A stretch of 64,000 nt of DNA from the NCBI RefSeq assembly GCF_000284255.1, contig NC_017075.1, forward strand, positions 2,852,001 to 2,916,000, given 5' to 3'. The translations under genes were made by a program, and so were the position numbers. Within the stretch, counting starts at the first letter, position 1; every line of letters starts with the position of its first letter. The DNA comes from Rubrivivax gelatinosus IL144. GTDB taxonomy: Bacteria > Pseudomonadota > Gammaproteobacteria > Burkholderiales > Burkholderiaceae_C. Below are positions 1 through 7,578 of this stretch, one piece after another. The notes below the pieces were generated by a model, which saw only the letters and a program-made list of their open reading frames with translations, searched no databases and was not told the DNA's origin.

Positions 1-3000
1 GTGCTGCGCGCCCTTCAGCTCGGCGACACGGCGCCAGTAGCGCTGCTCCAGCGGGCGCAGCTCGGCCAGACGCGTGGCGTCGCGGGCCGGGTCGGCGCGC
101 AGCTTGTCCAGGCGCAGCGTCACGGCCTTCAGATAACGCGGGAAGTGGGCCAGCGCCGCCCAGTCGGTGTTCGCCAGGAAACGTCTGGGCACCAGGCGCT
201 GCAGCTGCTGGGCGACGTCGTCGGCGACGTCCTTGGGCGGGCGGCTGTCCTTGAGCTTGCGCGCGGCGACCGCGTACTCGGCCAGCACGACGCCGGCCAG
301 GCGCGCCACTTCCTGGGCGATCAGGTTCAGCCGCGTGCGGCCTTCGTCGACGCGGGCCTTGAAGCTGCGTTCGTCGCTCGGCAGCGGCTCGGCCAGGAAG
401 GCGCGGTCGACGGCGACGTCGATGATCTGCTGGCGCAGCTCCTCGACGGTGCCGCCCATCGCCATGAAGGCGACGCCCATCTTCTGCAGATCGGGGATGT
501 TCTTCTCGAGGTACTTCAGCGGCTCGCGGATCTGCAGCGCGACCAGCCGGCGCAGGCCGACACGGTGCTTGGCGGCGGCGACCTCGGGCTCGTCGAAGAC
601 CTCGATCTCGACGTGCGTGCCGCCGTCGACCAGCGCCGGAAAGCCGATCAGCGTCTGCGCGCCCTTGCGGATCTCCATCAGCTCGGGCAGCTCGCCGAAG
701 GTCCAGGCGGTGTGGCGCTGCGCCGCGGCCGGTGCGGGAGGCGCGACGACCTCGGCGGCCACCCCGCGGCCCGGCCCCCTCTCCCGCCCCGCGGGAGAGG
801 GCTGGGGTGAGGGCTGCGGCGCGGGCGCCGCCTTCACCTTCAGCGCCGCCAGCGCCTGGAACGCGCTGCGCGCCTGGCCGCCGAGTTCGGCCTTCAGCCC
901 GGCGAGGTCGCGCCCCATCGCCAGCTGCCGGCCGTGCTCGTCGACGACGCGGAAGTTCATGAACAGGTGCGGCGGCAGCTGTTCGAGCTTGAAGTCGTTG
1001 CGCTGCACCGCGAGCTGGGTGCGCTCGCGCACCGCCTTCAGCAGCGCGTCCACCAGCTCGCCCTGGGCGAAGGGCGCGGTGGCGCAGAACTCGGCGGCGA
1101 ACTCGGGCAGCGGCACCAGGCGCGAGCGCGGGCGCTGGTGCAGGCTCTTGCACAGCGCCAGCACCTTGTCGCGCAGCATGCCGGGCACCAGCCACTGGCA
1201 GCGCTCTTCGCTGGCTTGGTTGAGCGCGTAGATCGGCAGCGTGACGGTGAGCCCGTCCTTGGCGTCGCCGGGCTCGTGCAGATAGCTCGCCGCGCAGTCG
1301 ATGCCGCCCAGGCGCACGGTCTTCGGGAAGGCGTCGGTCGTGATGCCGGCGGCCTCGTGGCGCATCAGCTCGTCGCGCGTCAGCTGCAGCAACTTCGGCT
1401 GCTTCTTGACCTCCTCGCGGAACCACTTCTCCAGCGTCGCGCCCGAGCACACCTCGGGCGGCAGCTGCTGGTCGTAGAAGGCGAAGATCAGCTCGTCGTC
1501 GACCAGCACGTCCTGGCGCCGCGACTTGTGCTCCAGTTCCTCGACCTGGGCGACGAGCTTGCGGTTGTGCGCCAGGAACGGCAGCCGCGACTCCCAGTCG
1601 CCGTTGACCAGCGCCTCGCGGATGAAGATCTCACGTGCCGCCTTGGCGTCGACGCGGCCGTAGTTGACGCGGCGGTTGTTGTAGATGACCAGCCCGTACA
1701 GCGTCGCGCGCTCCAGCGCGATGACCTCGGCGGCCTTCTTCTCCCAGTGCGGCTCGAGCAGTTGGGTCTTCAGCAGATGGCCGGCCACCGCCGGGATCCA
1801 GCCCGGCTCGATGGCGGCGATGCCGCGGCCGAAGAGCCGCGTCGTCTCCACCAGCTCGGCGGCGACGATCCAGCGCCCGGGCTTCTTGCTCAGGTGCGCG
1901 CCCGGGTGGCGCCAGAACTTGATGCCGCGCGCACCCAGGTACCAGTCGTCGTCGTCGGACTTGCAGCCGATGTTGCCCAGCAGGCCGGCGAGCATCGACA
2001 GGTGCAGCTGCTCGTAGGTCGCCGGCGCGGTGTTCAGCCGCCAGCCGTGCTCGGCGACGACGGTCAGCAGCTGCGAATGGATGTCGCGCCACTCGCGCAC
2101 GCGCCGCGGGTTGACGAAGCTCTCGCGCAGGCGCTGCTCCTGCTGCCGGTTGGACAGCTTGTGCGGCGGCGCGGCCTCGGGCGCGGGCCGGCCGGCGCCG
2201 CGCTGAGGCGCTTTCGGCGGCGGGCGGTTGGCCTCGGGCGCGGCGGCGTGCACGTGGCCGCGGCCTTCCTCGATCCAGTTCCACAGCTTCAGGTAGCCGA
2301 CGAACTCGCTCTTCTCGTCGTCGAACTTGCGGTGCTTCTCGTCGGCGGCCTGCTGCTGCTCCAGCGGCCGGTCGCGCACGTCCTGCACCGACAGCGCCGA
2401 GGCGATGACCAGCACCTCCGACAGCGCGTGGCGGTCGCGGGCCTCGATGATCATGCGGCCGACGCGCGGGTCCAGCGGCAGCTTGGCGAGTTCGCGGCCG
2501 ATCTTCGTCAGCTCGCCCTGCTCGTCGATCGCGTCGAGCTCGTCGAGCAGCGCGTAGCCGTCGGCGATGGCCTTCCTCGGCGGCGGCTCCAGGAACGGGA
2601 AGTCCTCGACCGTGCCCAGGCGCAGCGCCTTCATGCGCAGGATGACGCCGGCCAGCGACGAACGCAGGATCTCGGGGTCGGTGAAACGCGTGCGCTGGTT
2701 GAAGTCGGCCTCGTCGTAGAGGCGGATGCAGACGCCGTTGGCGACACGGCCGCAGCGGCCGGCACGCTGGTTGGCCGCGGCCTGGCTGACCGGCTCGACC
2801 TGCAGCTGCTCGACCTTGTTGCGGTAGCTGTAGCGCTTGACGCGCGCCAGCCCCGAGTCGACGACATAGCGGATGCCGGGCACCGTCAGCGAGGTCTCGG
2901 CGACGTTGGTCGCGAGCACGATGCGCCGGCCGTTGCCGGCCTCGAAGACGCGGTCCTGCTCGGCCTGCGACAGCCGCGCGAACAGCGGCAGGATCTCCGG

Positions 3001-3819
3001 CTGCGGCCCGCCGCGCGCGGTGCTGGCCAGGTGCTTGCGCAGGTGGTCGGCGGTCTCGCGGATCTCGCGCTCGCCGGGCAGGAAGACGAGGATGTCGCCC
3101 GAGCCGCCACGCCAGAGCTCGTCGACGGCGTCGGCGATCGCGTCGCCCAGGTCCCAGTCCTTCTTCTCCTCGAACGGCCGCCAGCGCTGCTCGACCGGGT
3201 ACAGCCGGCCCGAGACCATGATCACCGGCGCCGGGCCGGCGGCGGACTCGAAGTGCTTCGCGAAGCGGTCGGCGTCGATCGTCGCCGAGGTGACGACGAT
3301 CTTCAGGTCGGGCCGGCGCGGCAGCAGCTGGCGCAGGTAGCCGAGCAGGAAATCGATGTTGAGGCTGCGCTCGTGCGCCTCGTCGATGATCAGCGTGTCG
3401 TAGGCCTTGAGCAGCGGGTCGGTCTGCGTCTCGGCCAGCAGGATGCCGTCGGTCATCAGCTTGACCGAGGCGCCCGGCTGCAGCCGGTCCTGGAACCGCA
3501 CCTTGTAGCCGACGACCTCGCCCAGCGGCGAGTTCAGCTCCTCGGCGATGCGCTTGGCGACGCTGGAGGCGGCGATGCGCCGCGGCTGCGTGTGGCCGAT
3601 CAGGCCGCGGCCGCCGGCGCCCAGGCCGCGGCCCAGCTCCAGCGCGATCTTCGGCAGCTGAGTCGTCTTGCCCGAGCCGGTCTCGCCGCAGACGATGACC
3701 ACCTGGTGTTCGGAAAGCGCACGCGCGATCTCGTCTCGGCGCGCCGAGACGGGCAGCGATTCGGGATAGGTGATCGGCGGAACCGGGTTGGCCGGCCGCC
3801 CGGGGCGAGTGTCGGACAC
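1..3819 (-). CDS. hrpA: ATP-dependent RNA helicase HrpA (DEAH box), 3' end outside the window
   Basis: DEAH-box RNA helicase of the HrpA family, which in E. coli acts on mRNA and stalled ribosomes. Read on the minus strand from GTG 3819 it is open for 1273 codons to the window edge. The Walker A motif GETGSGKTTQ is at residues 45-54, and the DEAH motif with the IIDEAHERSLN context follows. The last visible residues (LRPLEQRYWRRVAELKG) match the family's C-terminal DUF3418 region, so only some tens of residues are missing. The N-terminus is shorter than in E. coli, starting just before the conserved PITYPE motif; no ATG is near, so the GTG start is a best guess. Oddity: residues about 1003-1017 (PSPQPSPAGRERGPG) are encoded by a palindromic repeat read in frame, in a Pro/Ala-rich linker. 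Confidence 0.95.
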   Translation of the reverse strand, partial: MSDTRPGRPANPVPPITYPESLPVSARRDEIARALSEHQVVIVCGETGSGKTTQLPKIALELGRGLGAGGRGLIGHTQPRRIAASSVAKRIAEELNSPLGEVVGYKVRFQDRLQPGASVKLMTDGILLAETQTDPLLKAYDTLIIDEAHERSLNIDFLLGYLRQLLPRRPDLKIVVTSATIDADRFAKHFESAAGPAPVIMVSGRLYPVEQRWRPFEEKKDWDLGDAIADAVDELWRGGSGDILVFLPGEREIRETADHLRKHLASTARGGPQPEILPLFARLSQAEQDRVFEAGNGRRIVLATNVAETSLTVPGIRYVVDSGLARVKRYSYRNKVEQLQVEPVSQAAANQRAGRCGRVANGVCIRLYDEADFNQRTRFTDPEILRSSLAGVILRMKALRLGTVEDFPFLEPPPRKAIADGYALLDELDAIDEQGELTKIGRELAKLPLDPRVGRMIIEARDRHALSEVLVIASALSVQDVRDRPLEQQQAADEKHRKFDDEKSEFVGYLKLWNWIEEGRGHVHAAAPEANRPPPKAPQRGAGRPAPEAAPPHKLSNRQQEQRLRESFVNPRRVREWRDIHSQLLTVVAEHGWRLNTAPATYEQLHLSMLAGLLGNIGCKSDDDDWYLGARGIKFWRHPGAHLSKKPGRWIVAAELVETTRLFGRGIAAIEPGWIPAVAGHLLKTQLLEPHWEKKAAEVIALERATLYGLVIYNNRRVNYGRVDAKAAREIFIREALVNGDWESRLPFLAHNRKLVAQVEELEHKSRRQDVLVDDELIFAFYDQQLPPEVCSGATLEKWFREEVKKQPKLLQLTRDELMRHEAAGITTDAFPKTVRLGGIDCAASYLHEPGDAKDGLTVTLPIYALNQASEERCQWLVPGMLRDKVLALCKSLHQRPRSRLVPLPEFAAEFCATAPFAQGELVDALLKAVRERTQLAVQRNDFKLEQLPPHLFMNFRVVDEHGRQLAMGRDLAGLKAELGGQARSAFQALAALKVKAAPAPQPSPQPSPAGRERGPGRGVAAEVVAPPAPAAAQRHTAWTFGELPELMEIRKGAQTLIGFPALVDGGTHVEIEVFDEPEVAAAKHRVGLRRLVALQIREPLKYLEKNIPDLQKMGVAFMAMGGTVEELRQQIIDVAVDRAFLAEPLPSDERSFKARVDEGRTRLNLIAQEVARLAGVVLAEYAVAARKLKDSRPPKDVADDVAQQLQRLVPRRFLANTDWAALAHFPRYLKAVTLRLDKLRADPARDATRLAELRPLEQRYWRRVAELKGAQH
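777..813. repeat. Palindromic repeat element inside hrpA
   Basis: Inverted repeat with arms CCCTCTCCCGC (777-787) and GCGGGAGAGGG (791-801), a 3-nt loop, and the tail CTGGGGTGAGGG (802-813). The layout resembles the small dispersed palindromes seen in many proteobacterial genomes, which normally lie between genes; that resemblance is from general knowledge. Here it is read in frame as part of hrpA. I saw no second copy in the window. Confidence 0.7.
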
Positions 3820-3849
3820 GGGGCGCGGATTATGGCCGCGCCCGCGCCT

Positions 3850-4242
3850 TCACATCGCTTCGTAGCGGATGACGTTGATCGCCGCGCCGGTCGGGTCGCG
3901 CAGCACGGCCATGCGGCCGACGCCGGGAACGTCCATCGCCGGCACCAGCACGCTGCCGCCGAGTTCGAGCGCCTTGGCGATCGTGTCGTCGACCGAGTCG
4001 ACCGTGACGTAGCCCGCCCAGTGCGGCGGCACTTCCTTCGGCGTGTCGGGCGGGAAGGCCATGACGCCACCGACCGCGGTGCCGTCCGGCGTCTTGGCGA
4101 CGCGGTAGGTGCCGACCCCGTCGTACTCCTGCTGGTCGAAGCTCCAGCCGAACAGCTCGCCGTAGAACGCGGCGGCGCGCTCGGGATCGGCCGTCAGCAG
4201 TTCGTTCCAGCTGAACGCGCCGTGAGTCTTGAAGACGTCCAT
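3850..4242 (-). CDS. VOC (glyoxalase/bleomycin-resistance fold) family protein
   Basis: 130-residue protein of the vicinal oxygen chelate superfamily. The start ATG at 4242 is preceded by AGGAG. The N-terminal half has the pattern FSWNELLTADPERAAAFYGE and GWSF; the C-terminal half has GGSVLVPAMDVPGVGR followed by LRDPTGAAINVI, the usual layout of the paired beta-alpha-beta modules. The substrate cannot be read from sequence; relatives include glyoxalase-like and antibiotic-binding proteins. It is divergent from argA, 54 bp away, and ends 30 bp before the hrpA start on the same strand, so the two may share a transcript. Confidence 0.85.
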   Translation of the reverse strand: MDVFKTHGAFSWNELLTADPERAAAFYGELFGWSFDQQEYDGVGTYRVAKTPDGTAVGGVMAFPPDTPKEVPPHWAGYVTVDSVDDTIAKALELGGSVLVPAMDVPGVGRMAVLRDPTGAAINVIRYEAM

Positions 4243-4296
4243 GCGATCTCCTGTTTCGTGGAGCGCCGATGATGCTGCGGCACAATCGCCCGCGCC

Positions 4297-5637
4297 ATGA
4301 GCGTCGTCTTCCCGCACACCTTCGTCCCCTGGTTCAGGGCGGTCGCCCCCTACCTGCATGCCTACCGGGGCAAGACCTTCGTCGTCGCGGTGACCGGGGA
4401 GATGATCGCCGCCGGCAAGCTCAATGCCTTCGTGCAGGACCTGTCGATCCTGCACGCGATGGGGCTGAAGATCGTGCTGGTGCACGGCTTCCGGCCGCAG
4501 GTCAACGAGCAGCTCGCCGCCAAGGGCCACGTCTCGCGCTTCAGCCACGGCCGCCGCATCACCGACCCGGTGGCGCTGGACGCTGCGCAGGAAGCCGCCG
4601 GCCAGCTGCGTTTCGAGATCGAGGCCGCGTTCTCGCAAGGCCTGCCGAACACGCCGATGGCCAACGCGACGGTGCGCGTGGTCTCGGGCAACTTCCTGAC
4701 CGCGCGCCCGGTCGGCATCGTCGACGGCGTCGACTTCCAGTCCAGCGGCCTGGTGCGGCGTGTGGACCACGGCGCGATCCGGCGCGCGATCGACATCGGC
4801 GCGCTGGTGCTGCTGTCGCCGTTCGGTTTCTCGCCGACCGGCGAGGCCTTCAACCTGACGATGGAGGACGTCGCGACCTCCACCGCGATCGCGCTGCAGG
4901 CCGACAAGCTGGTCTTCATGACCGAGGTGCCGGGCATCCGCGAGAACCCGGACGACCCGGAAAGCGCGATCGACACCGAGCTGGCGCTGGCCGACGCGCG
5001 CCGCCTGCTCGCCGCCTGGCCGGCGCCGGCCAAGCCCACCGACCCGGCCTTCTACCTGCAGTACTGCGTGAAGGCCTGCGAACACGGCGTCGAGCGCTCG
5101 CACATCCTGCCTTTCGCCGCCGACGGCTCGCTGCTGCTGGAGGTGTTCACGCACGACGGCATCGGCACGATGGTCGTCGACGAGAAGCTGGAAAGCCTGC
5201 GCGAGGCCACGCCCGACGACGTCGGCGGCATCCTGCAGCTGATCGAACCCTTCGAACGCGACGGCACCCTGGTGCGCCGCGAGCGCACCGAGATCGAACG
5301 CGACGTCTCGGCCTACACGGTCATCGAGCACGACGGCATCATCTTCGGCTGCGCGGCGCTCTACCCCTACCCCGAGGCGCGCACCGCCGAGATGGCGGCG
5401 CTGACCGTCTCGCCGCTGGCCCAGGGCCAGGGCGACGGCGAGCGCATCCTCAAGCACATCGAGCACCGCGCCAAGGCGATGGGGCTGGAGAGCGTGTTCG
5501 TGCTGACCACGCGCACGATGCACTGGTTCATCAAGCGCGGCTTCGCCCAGGTCGACCCCGACTGGCTGCCCGAGGCGCGCAAGCGCAAGTACAACTGGGA
5601 CCGGCGCTCGCAAGTGCTGGTCAAGCGACTGTTCTGA
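4297..5637 (+). CDS. argA: Amino-acid N-acetyltransferase (N-acetylglutamate synthase)
   Basis: First step of arginine biosynthesis: acetyl-CoA plus glutamate gives N-acetylglutamate. 446 residues, normal for the two-domain ArgA. Residues about 20-290 form an amino-acid-kinase-like domain ([12 protein letters not shown] from residue 62; the later segment [14 protein letters not shown] is typical). Residues about 300-440 form the GNAT acetyltransferase domain, with the acetyl-CoA loop QGQGDG at 376-381. A CACAAT -10-like hexamer ends 10 bp before the ATG, so the leader may be very short. yggX follows after 16 bp and probably shares the transcript. Confidence 0.96.
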   Translation: MSVVFPHTFVPWFRAVAPYLHAYRGKTFVVAVTGEMIAAGKLNAFVQDLSILHAMGLKIVLVHGFRPQVNEQLAAKGHVSRFSHGRRITDPVALDAAQEAAGQLRFEIEAAFSQGLPNTPMANATVRVVSGNFLTARPVGIVDGVDFQSSGLVRRVDHGAIRRAIDIGALVLLSPFGFSPTGEAFNLTMEDVATSTAIALQADKLVFMTEVPGIRENPDDPESAIDTELALADARRLLAAWPAPAKPTDPAFYLQYCVKACEHGVERSHILPFAADGSLLLEVFTHDGIGTMVVDEKLESLREATPDDVGGILQLIEPFERDGTLVRRERTEIERDVSAYTVIEHDGIIFGCAALYPYPEARTAEMAALTVSPLAQGQGDGERILKHIEHRAKAMGLESVFVLTTRTMHWFIKRGFAQVDPDWLPEARKRKYNWDRRSQVLVKRLF

Positions 5638-5653
5638 ACAACTGGAGACCCCG

Positions 5654-5926
5654 ATGGCCCGCATGGTGAACTGCGTCTACCTGAAGAAGGAAGCCGAAGG
5701 CCTGTCCTTCGCGCCCTACCCCGGCGAGCTCGGCAAGCGCATCTACGACAACGTCTCGAAGGAGGCCTTCGAGCAGTGGAAGCGCCACCAGACGATGCTC
5801 GTCAACGAGAACCGCCTGAACCTGGCCGACGCCCGCGCCCGCCAGTACCTCGCCCGCCAGATGGAGCAGTTCTTCTTCGGCGGCGGCGCCGACGCGCCGG
5901 CGGGCTTCGTTCCGCCGGCGGCCTGA
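5654..5926 (+). CDS. yggX: Probable Fe(2+)-trafficking protein YggX
   Basis: Small cytosolic protein of the YggX family, linked in enterobacteria to iron handling and protection of Fe-S clusters from oxidants. 90 residues, with the family start [17 protein letters not shown] including the single conserved Cys at position 7, then the [10 protein letters not shown] and [16 protein letters not shown] blocks. The start ATG has GGAG upstream. The C-terminal tail is Gly/Ala/Pro-rich and not conserved. It lies directly after argA and just before an iron-binding protein gene with a Fur-like box, giving a small cluster of iron-related genes. Confidence 0.95.
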   Translation: MARMVNCVYLKKEAEGLSFAPYPGELGKRIYDNVSKEAFEQWKRHQTMLVNENRLNLADARARQYLARQMEQFFFGGGADAPAGFVPPAA

Positions 5927-5993
5927 GATCGTGATCGAGCCTGGGCCACAGGTGCGGGCCGCGACGTCGGGCGTATAACCCGACGAGATTTAC

Positions 5994-6012
5994 GATAACG
6001 AAACTCATTCGC
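5994..6012 (+). promoter_or_regulatory. Candidate Fur box upstream of the iron-binding protein gene
   Basis: The 19-mer GATAACGAAACTCATTCGC matches the classical Fur consensus GATAATGATAATCATTATC at 14 of 19 positions. It lies 48 bp before the ATG of the Fe(3+)-binding protein gene and just upstream of a -10-like TAGACT at 6022-6027, so bound Fur would cover the -35 region. The local AT-richness stands out from its surroundings. Site and target agree in function, which raises confidence. Confidence 0.65.
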
Positions 6013-6059
6013 ATTGCGAGCTAGACTCCAGGCTCTCTTTTGACCCCGGAGTCCCTCCA

Positions 6060-7103
6060 ATGCAGCGTCCGTCGTTCGTCCGATTTGCCGCGCTCGCGCT
6101 GGCCGCCGTCGTCACCACGGCCGCGCAGGCGCAGGCCCCGGTGCTGAATCTCTATTCGGCCCGTCACTACCAGACCGACGAAGCGCTTTACGAGAATTTC
6201 ACCAAGGCGACCGGCATCCGCATCAACCGCGTCGACGCCGACGATGCCGGCGTCGTGGCGCGGCTGCAAAGCGAAGGACAAAACAGCCCGGCCGACGTCG
6301 TGCTGCTCGTCGACGCGGCCCGCCTGTGGCGTGCCGAAACCCAGGGCCTGTTCCAGCCGGTGAAGAGCCGCGTGCTCGAGGAGCGGATTCCCGCCACCTT
6401 GCGCAGCGACGACGACGGCCAGGGCTCGCAATGGTTCGGGTTTTCCACCCGGGCCCGCGTCATCGTCTACGACAAGACCCGCGTCCAGCGCGCCGACGTC
6501 GACACCTATGAAAAACTCGGCGCTCCCGTGAACAAGGGTCGCGTCTGCACGCGGTCCGGCTCGCACCCCTACAACCTCTCGCTCTTCGGGGCGATGCTCG
6601 AACACCTCGGCCCGCAGAAGACGGAAGCCTGGCTGCGCGGCATCGTCGACAACATGGCCCGCCCGCCCAAGGGCGGCGACACCGACCAGATCAAGGCGGT
6701 GGCCAGCGGCGAATGCGCGGTGGCGCTGACCAACAGCTACTATCTGGCGCGCATGATGCGGTCGCAGAACCCGGCCGACCAGCAGGTCGTCGAGCGCATC
6801 GCGGTGGTCTTCCCCGACCAGGCGACGACCGGCACCCACGTCAATATCGCCGGCGGCGCCGTGGCGCGTTACGCGAAGAACCGCGAGGCCGCCGTGCGAT
6901 TCCTCGAATACCTTGCAAGCGCCGACGCCCAGTCGTATTTTGCCAACGGCAACAACGAATGGCCGGCCGTTCCCGGGGTGAAGCCGCGCAATCCCGCGCT
7001 GGAGAGCTTCGGCAGCTTCAAGACGGAATCCGTGCCGGTATCCGCGATCGGCCGCAATCAGGTCAAGGTGCAACAGATGCTGGACCGCGTCGGTTACCGC
7101 TGA
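6060..7103 (+). CDS. Fe(3+) ABC transporter periplasmic binding protein (FbpA/FutA-like)
   Basis: Periplasmic ferric-iron-binding component of an ABC importer. 347 residues with a clear Sec signal peptide (about residues 1-26, ending AAQAQA). The mature start VLNLYSARHYQTDEALYENF is typical of the family. The paired tyrosines of NSYYLARM (Y227, Y228) match the iron-ligand tyrosines of FbpA, and the end (SAIGRNQVKVQQMLDRVGY) is also typical. GGAG lies about 9 bp before the ATG, and a Fur-like box lies upstream. Oddity: no permease or ATPase gene is adjacent, so it must work with components elsewhere. Its codons look slightly less GC-rich than those of its neighbours. Confidence 0.93.
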   Translation: MQRPSFVRFAALALAAVVTTAAQAQAPVLNLYSARHYQTDEALYENFTKATGIRINRVDADDAGVVARLQSEGQNSPADVVLLVDAARLWRAETQGLFQPVKSRVLEERIPATLRSDDDGQGSQWFGFSTRARVIVYDKTRVQRADVDTYEKLGAPVNKGRVCTRSGSHPYNLSLFGAMLEHLGPQKTEAWLRGIVDNMARPPKGGDTDQIKAVASGECAVALTNSYYLARMMRSQNPADQQVVERIAVVFPDQATTGTHVNIAGGAVARYAKNREAAVRFLEYLASADAQSYFANGNNEWPAVPGVKPRNPALESFGSFKTESVPVSAIGRNQVKVQQMLDRVGYR

Positions 7104-7150
7104 TTTCTGTCTTTCGAGGTTTCTCCGGTCGCATCCGCGGCCCGCGATGG

Positions 7151-7156
7151 TATATT
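7151..7156 (+). promoter_or_regulatory. -10-like hexamer upstream of the H-NS-type gene
   Basis: TATATT lies 36 bp before the ATG of the H-NS-like gene in an otherwise GC-rich gap. The hexamer 17 bp upstream (GTCGCA) is a poor -35 match (3 of 6), so this is only a candidate promoter element. Confidence 0.3.
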
Positions 7157-7192
7157 TCGCGGCACCCGAAGGATTCGACAGGAGATACCTAG

Positions 7193-7501
7193 ATGGCTAC
7201 GTTGTCCGAATTGCTCGCACAGAAGGCTGCACTCGAAAAGCAGATCATCGAGACGCAACGCGAGGAACGCGCTGCGGCGATCGCCCAGGTGAAGTCGCTG
7301 ATGTCGCAGTACGGACTGACGCTGGCCGACCTGAGCGCCAAGTCCGGCGCCGCGACGCCGCGCCGCGGCAGCACCGGCAAGGTGCCTGCCAAGTACCGTG
7401 ACCCGGACACCGGCGACACCTGGTCCGGCCGCGGTCTGCAGCCGAAGTGGCTGAAGGCGGCGCTGGCCAATGGCCGGTCGCTGTCCGATTTCACCGTCTA
7501 A
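7193..7501 (+). CDS. H-NS family histone-like nucleoid-structuring protein
   Basis: Nucleoid-associated silencer of the H-NS family. 102 residues: an N-terminal coiled-coil oligomerisation segment (about 1-45, rich in Gln, Glu and Lys), a Lys/Arg/Ser-rich linker, and the C-terminal DNA-binding core KYRDPDTGDTWSGRGLQPKW (68-87) with its AT-hook-like loop W77-S-G-R-G81. This short form is common in Burkholderiales, usually in several paralogues. AGGAG lies a few bases before the ATG. It stands alone between the iron-binding protein gene and the c-di-GMP gene. Confidence 0.95.
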   Translation: MATLSELLAQKAALEKQIIETQREERAAAIAQVKSLMSQYGLTLADLSAKSGAATPRRGSTGKVPAKYRDPDTGDTWSGRGLQPKWLKAALANGRSLSDFTV

Positions 7502-7578
7502 ACGCGGCCACCCCAATGCGGGGTCGCGCAGGGGTCGAGACCCTGGCTCGGCGCTAGCATGGTGCGGTTGTTCCGCCC

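Noticed and set aside
934..4272. Very long plus-strand open frame (over 1100 codons)
   Set aside because: It is antisense to hrpA and the VOC gene, rich in Arg, Ala, Gly and Asp in the pattern expected from the complement of GC-rich codons, with no recognisable domain.
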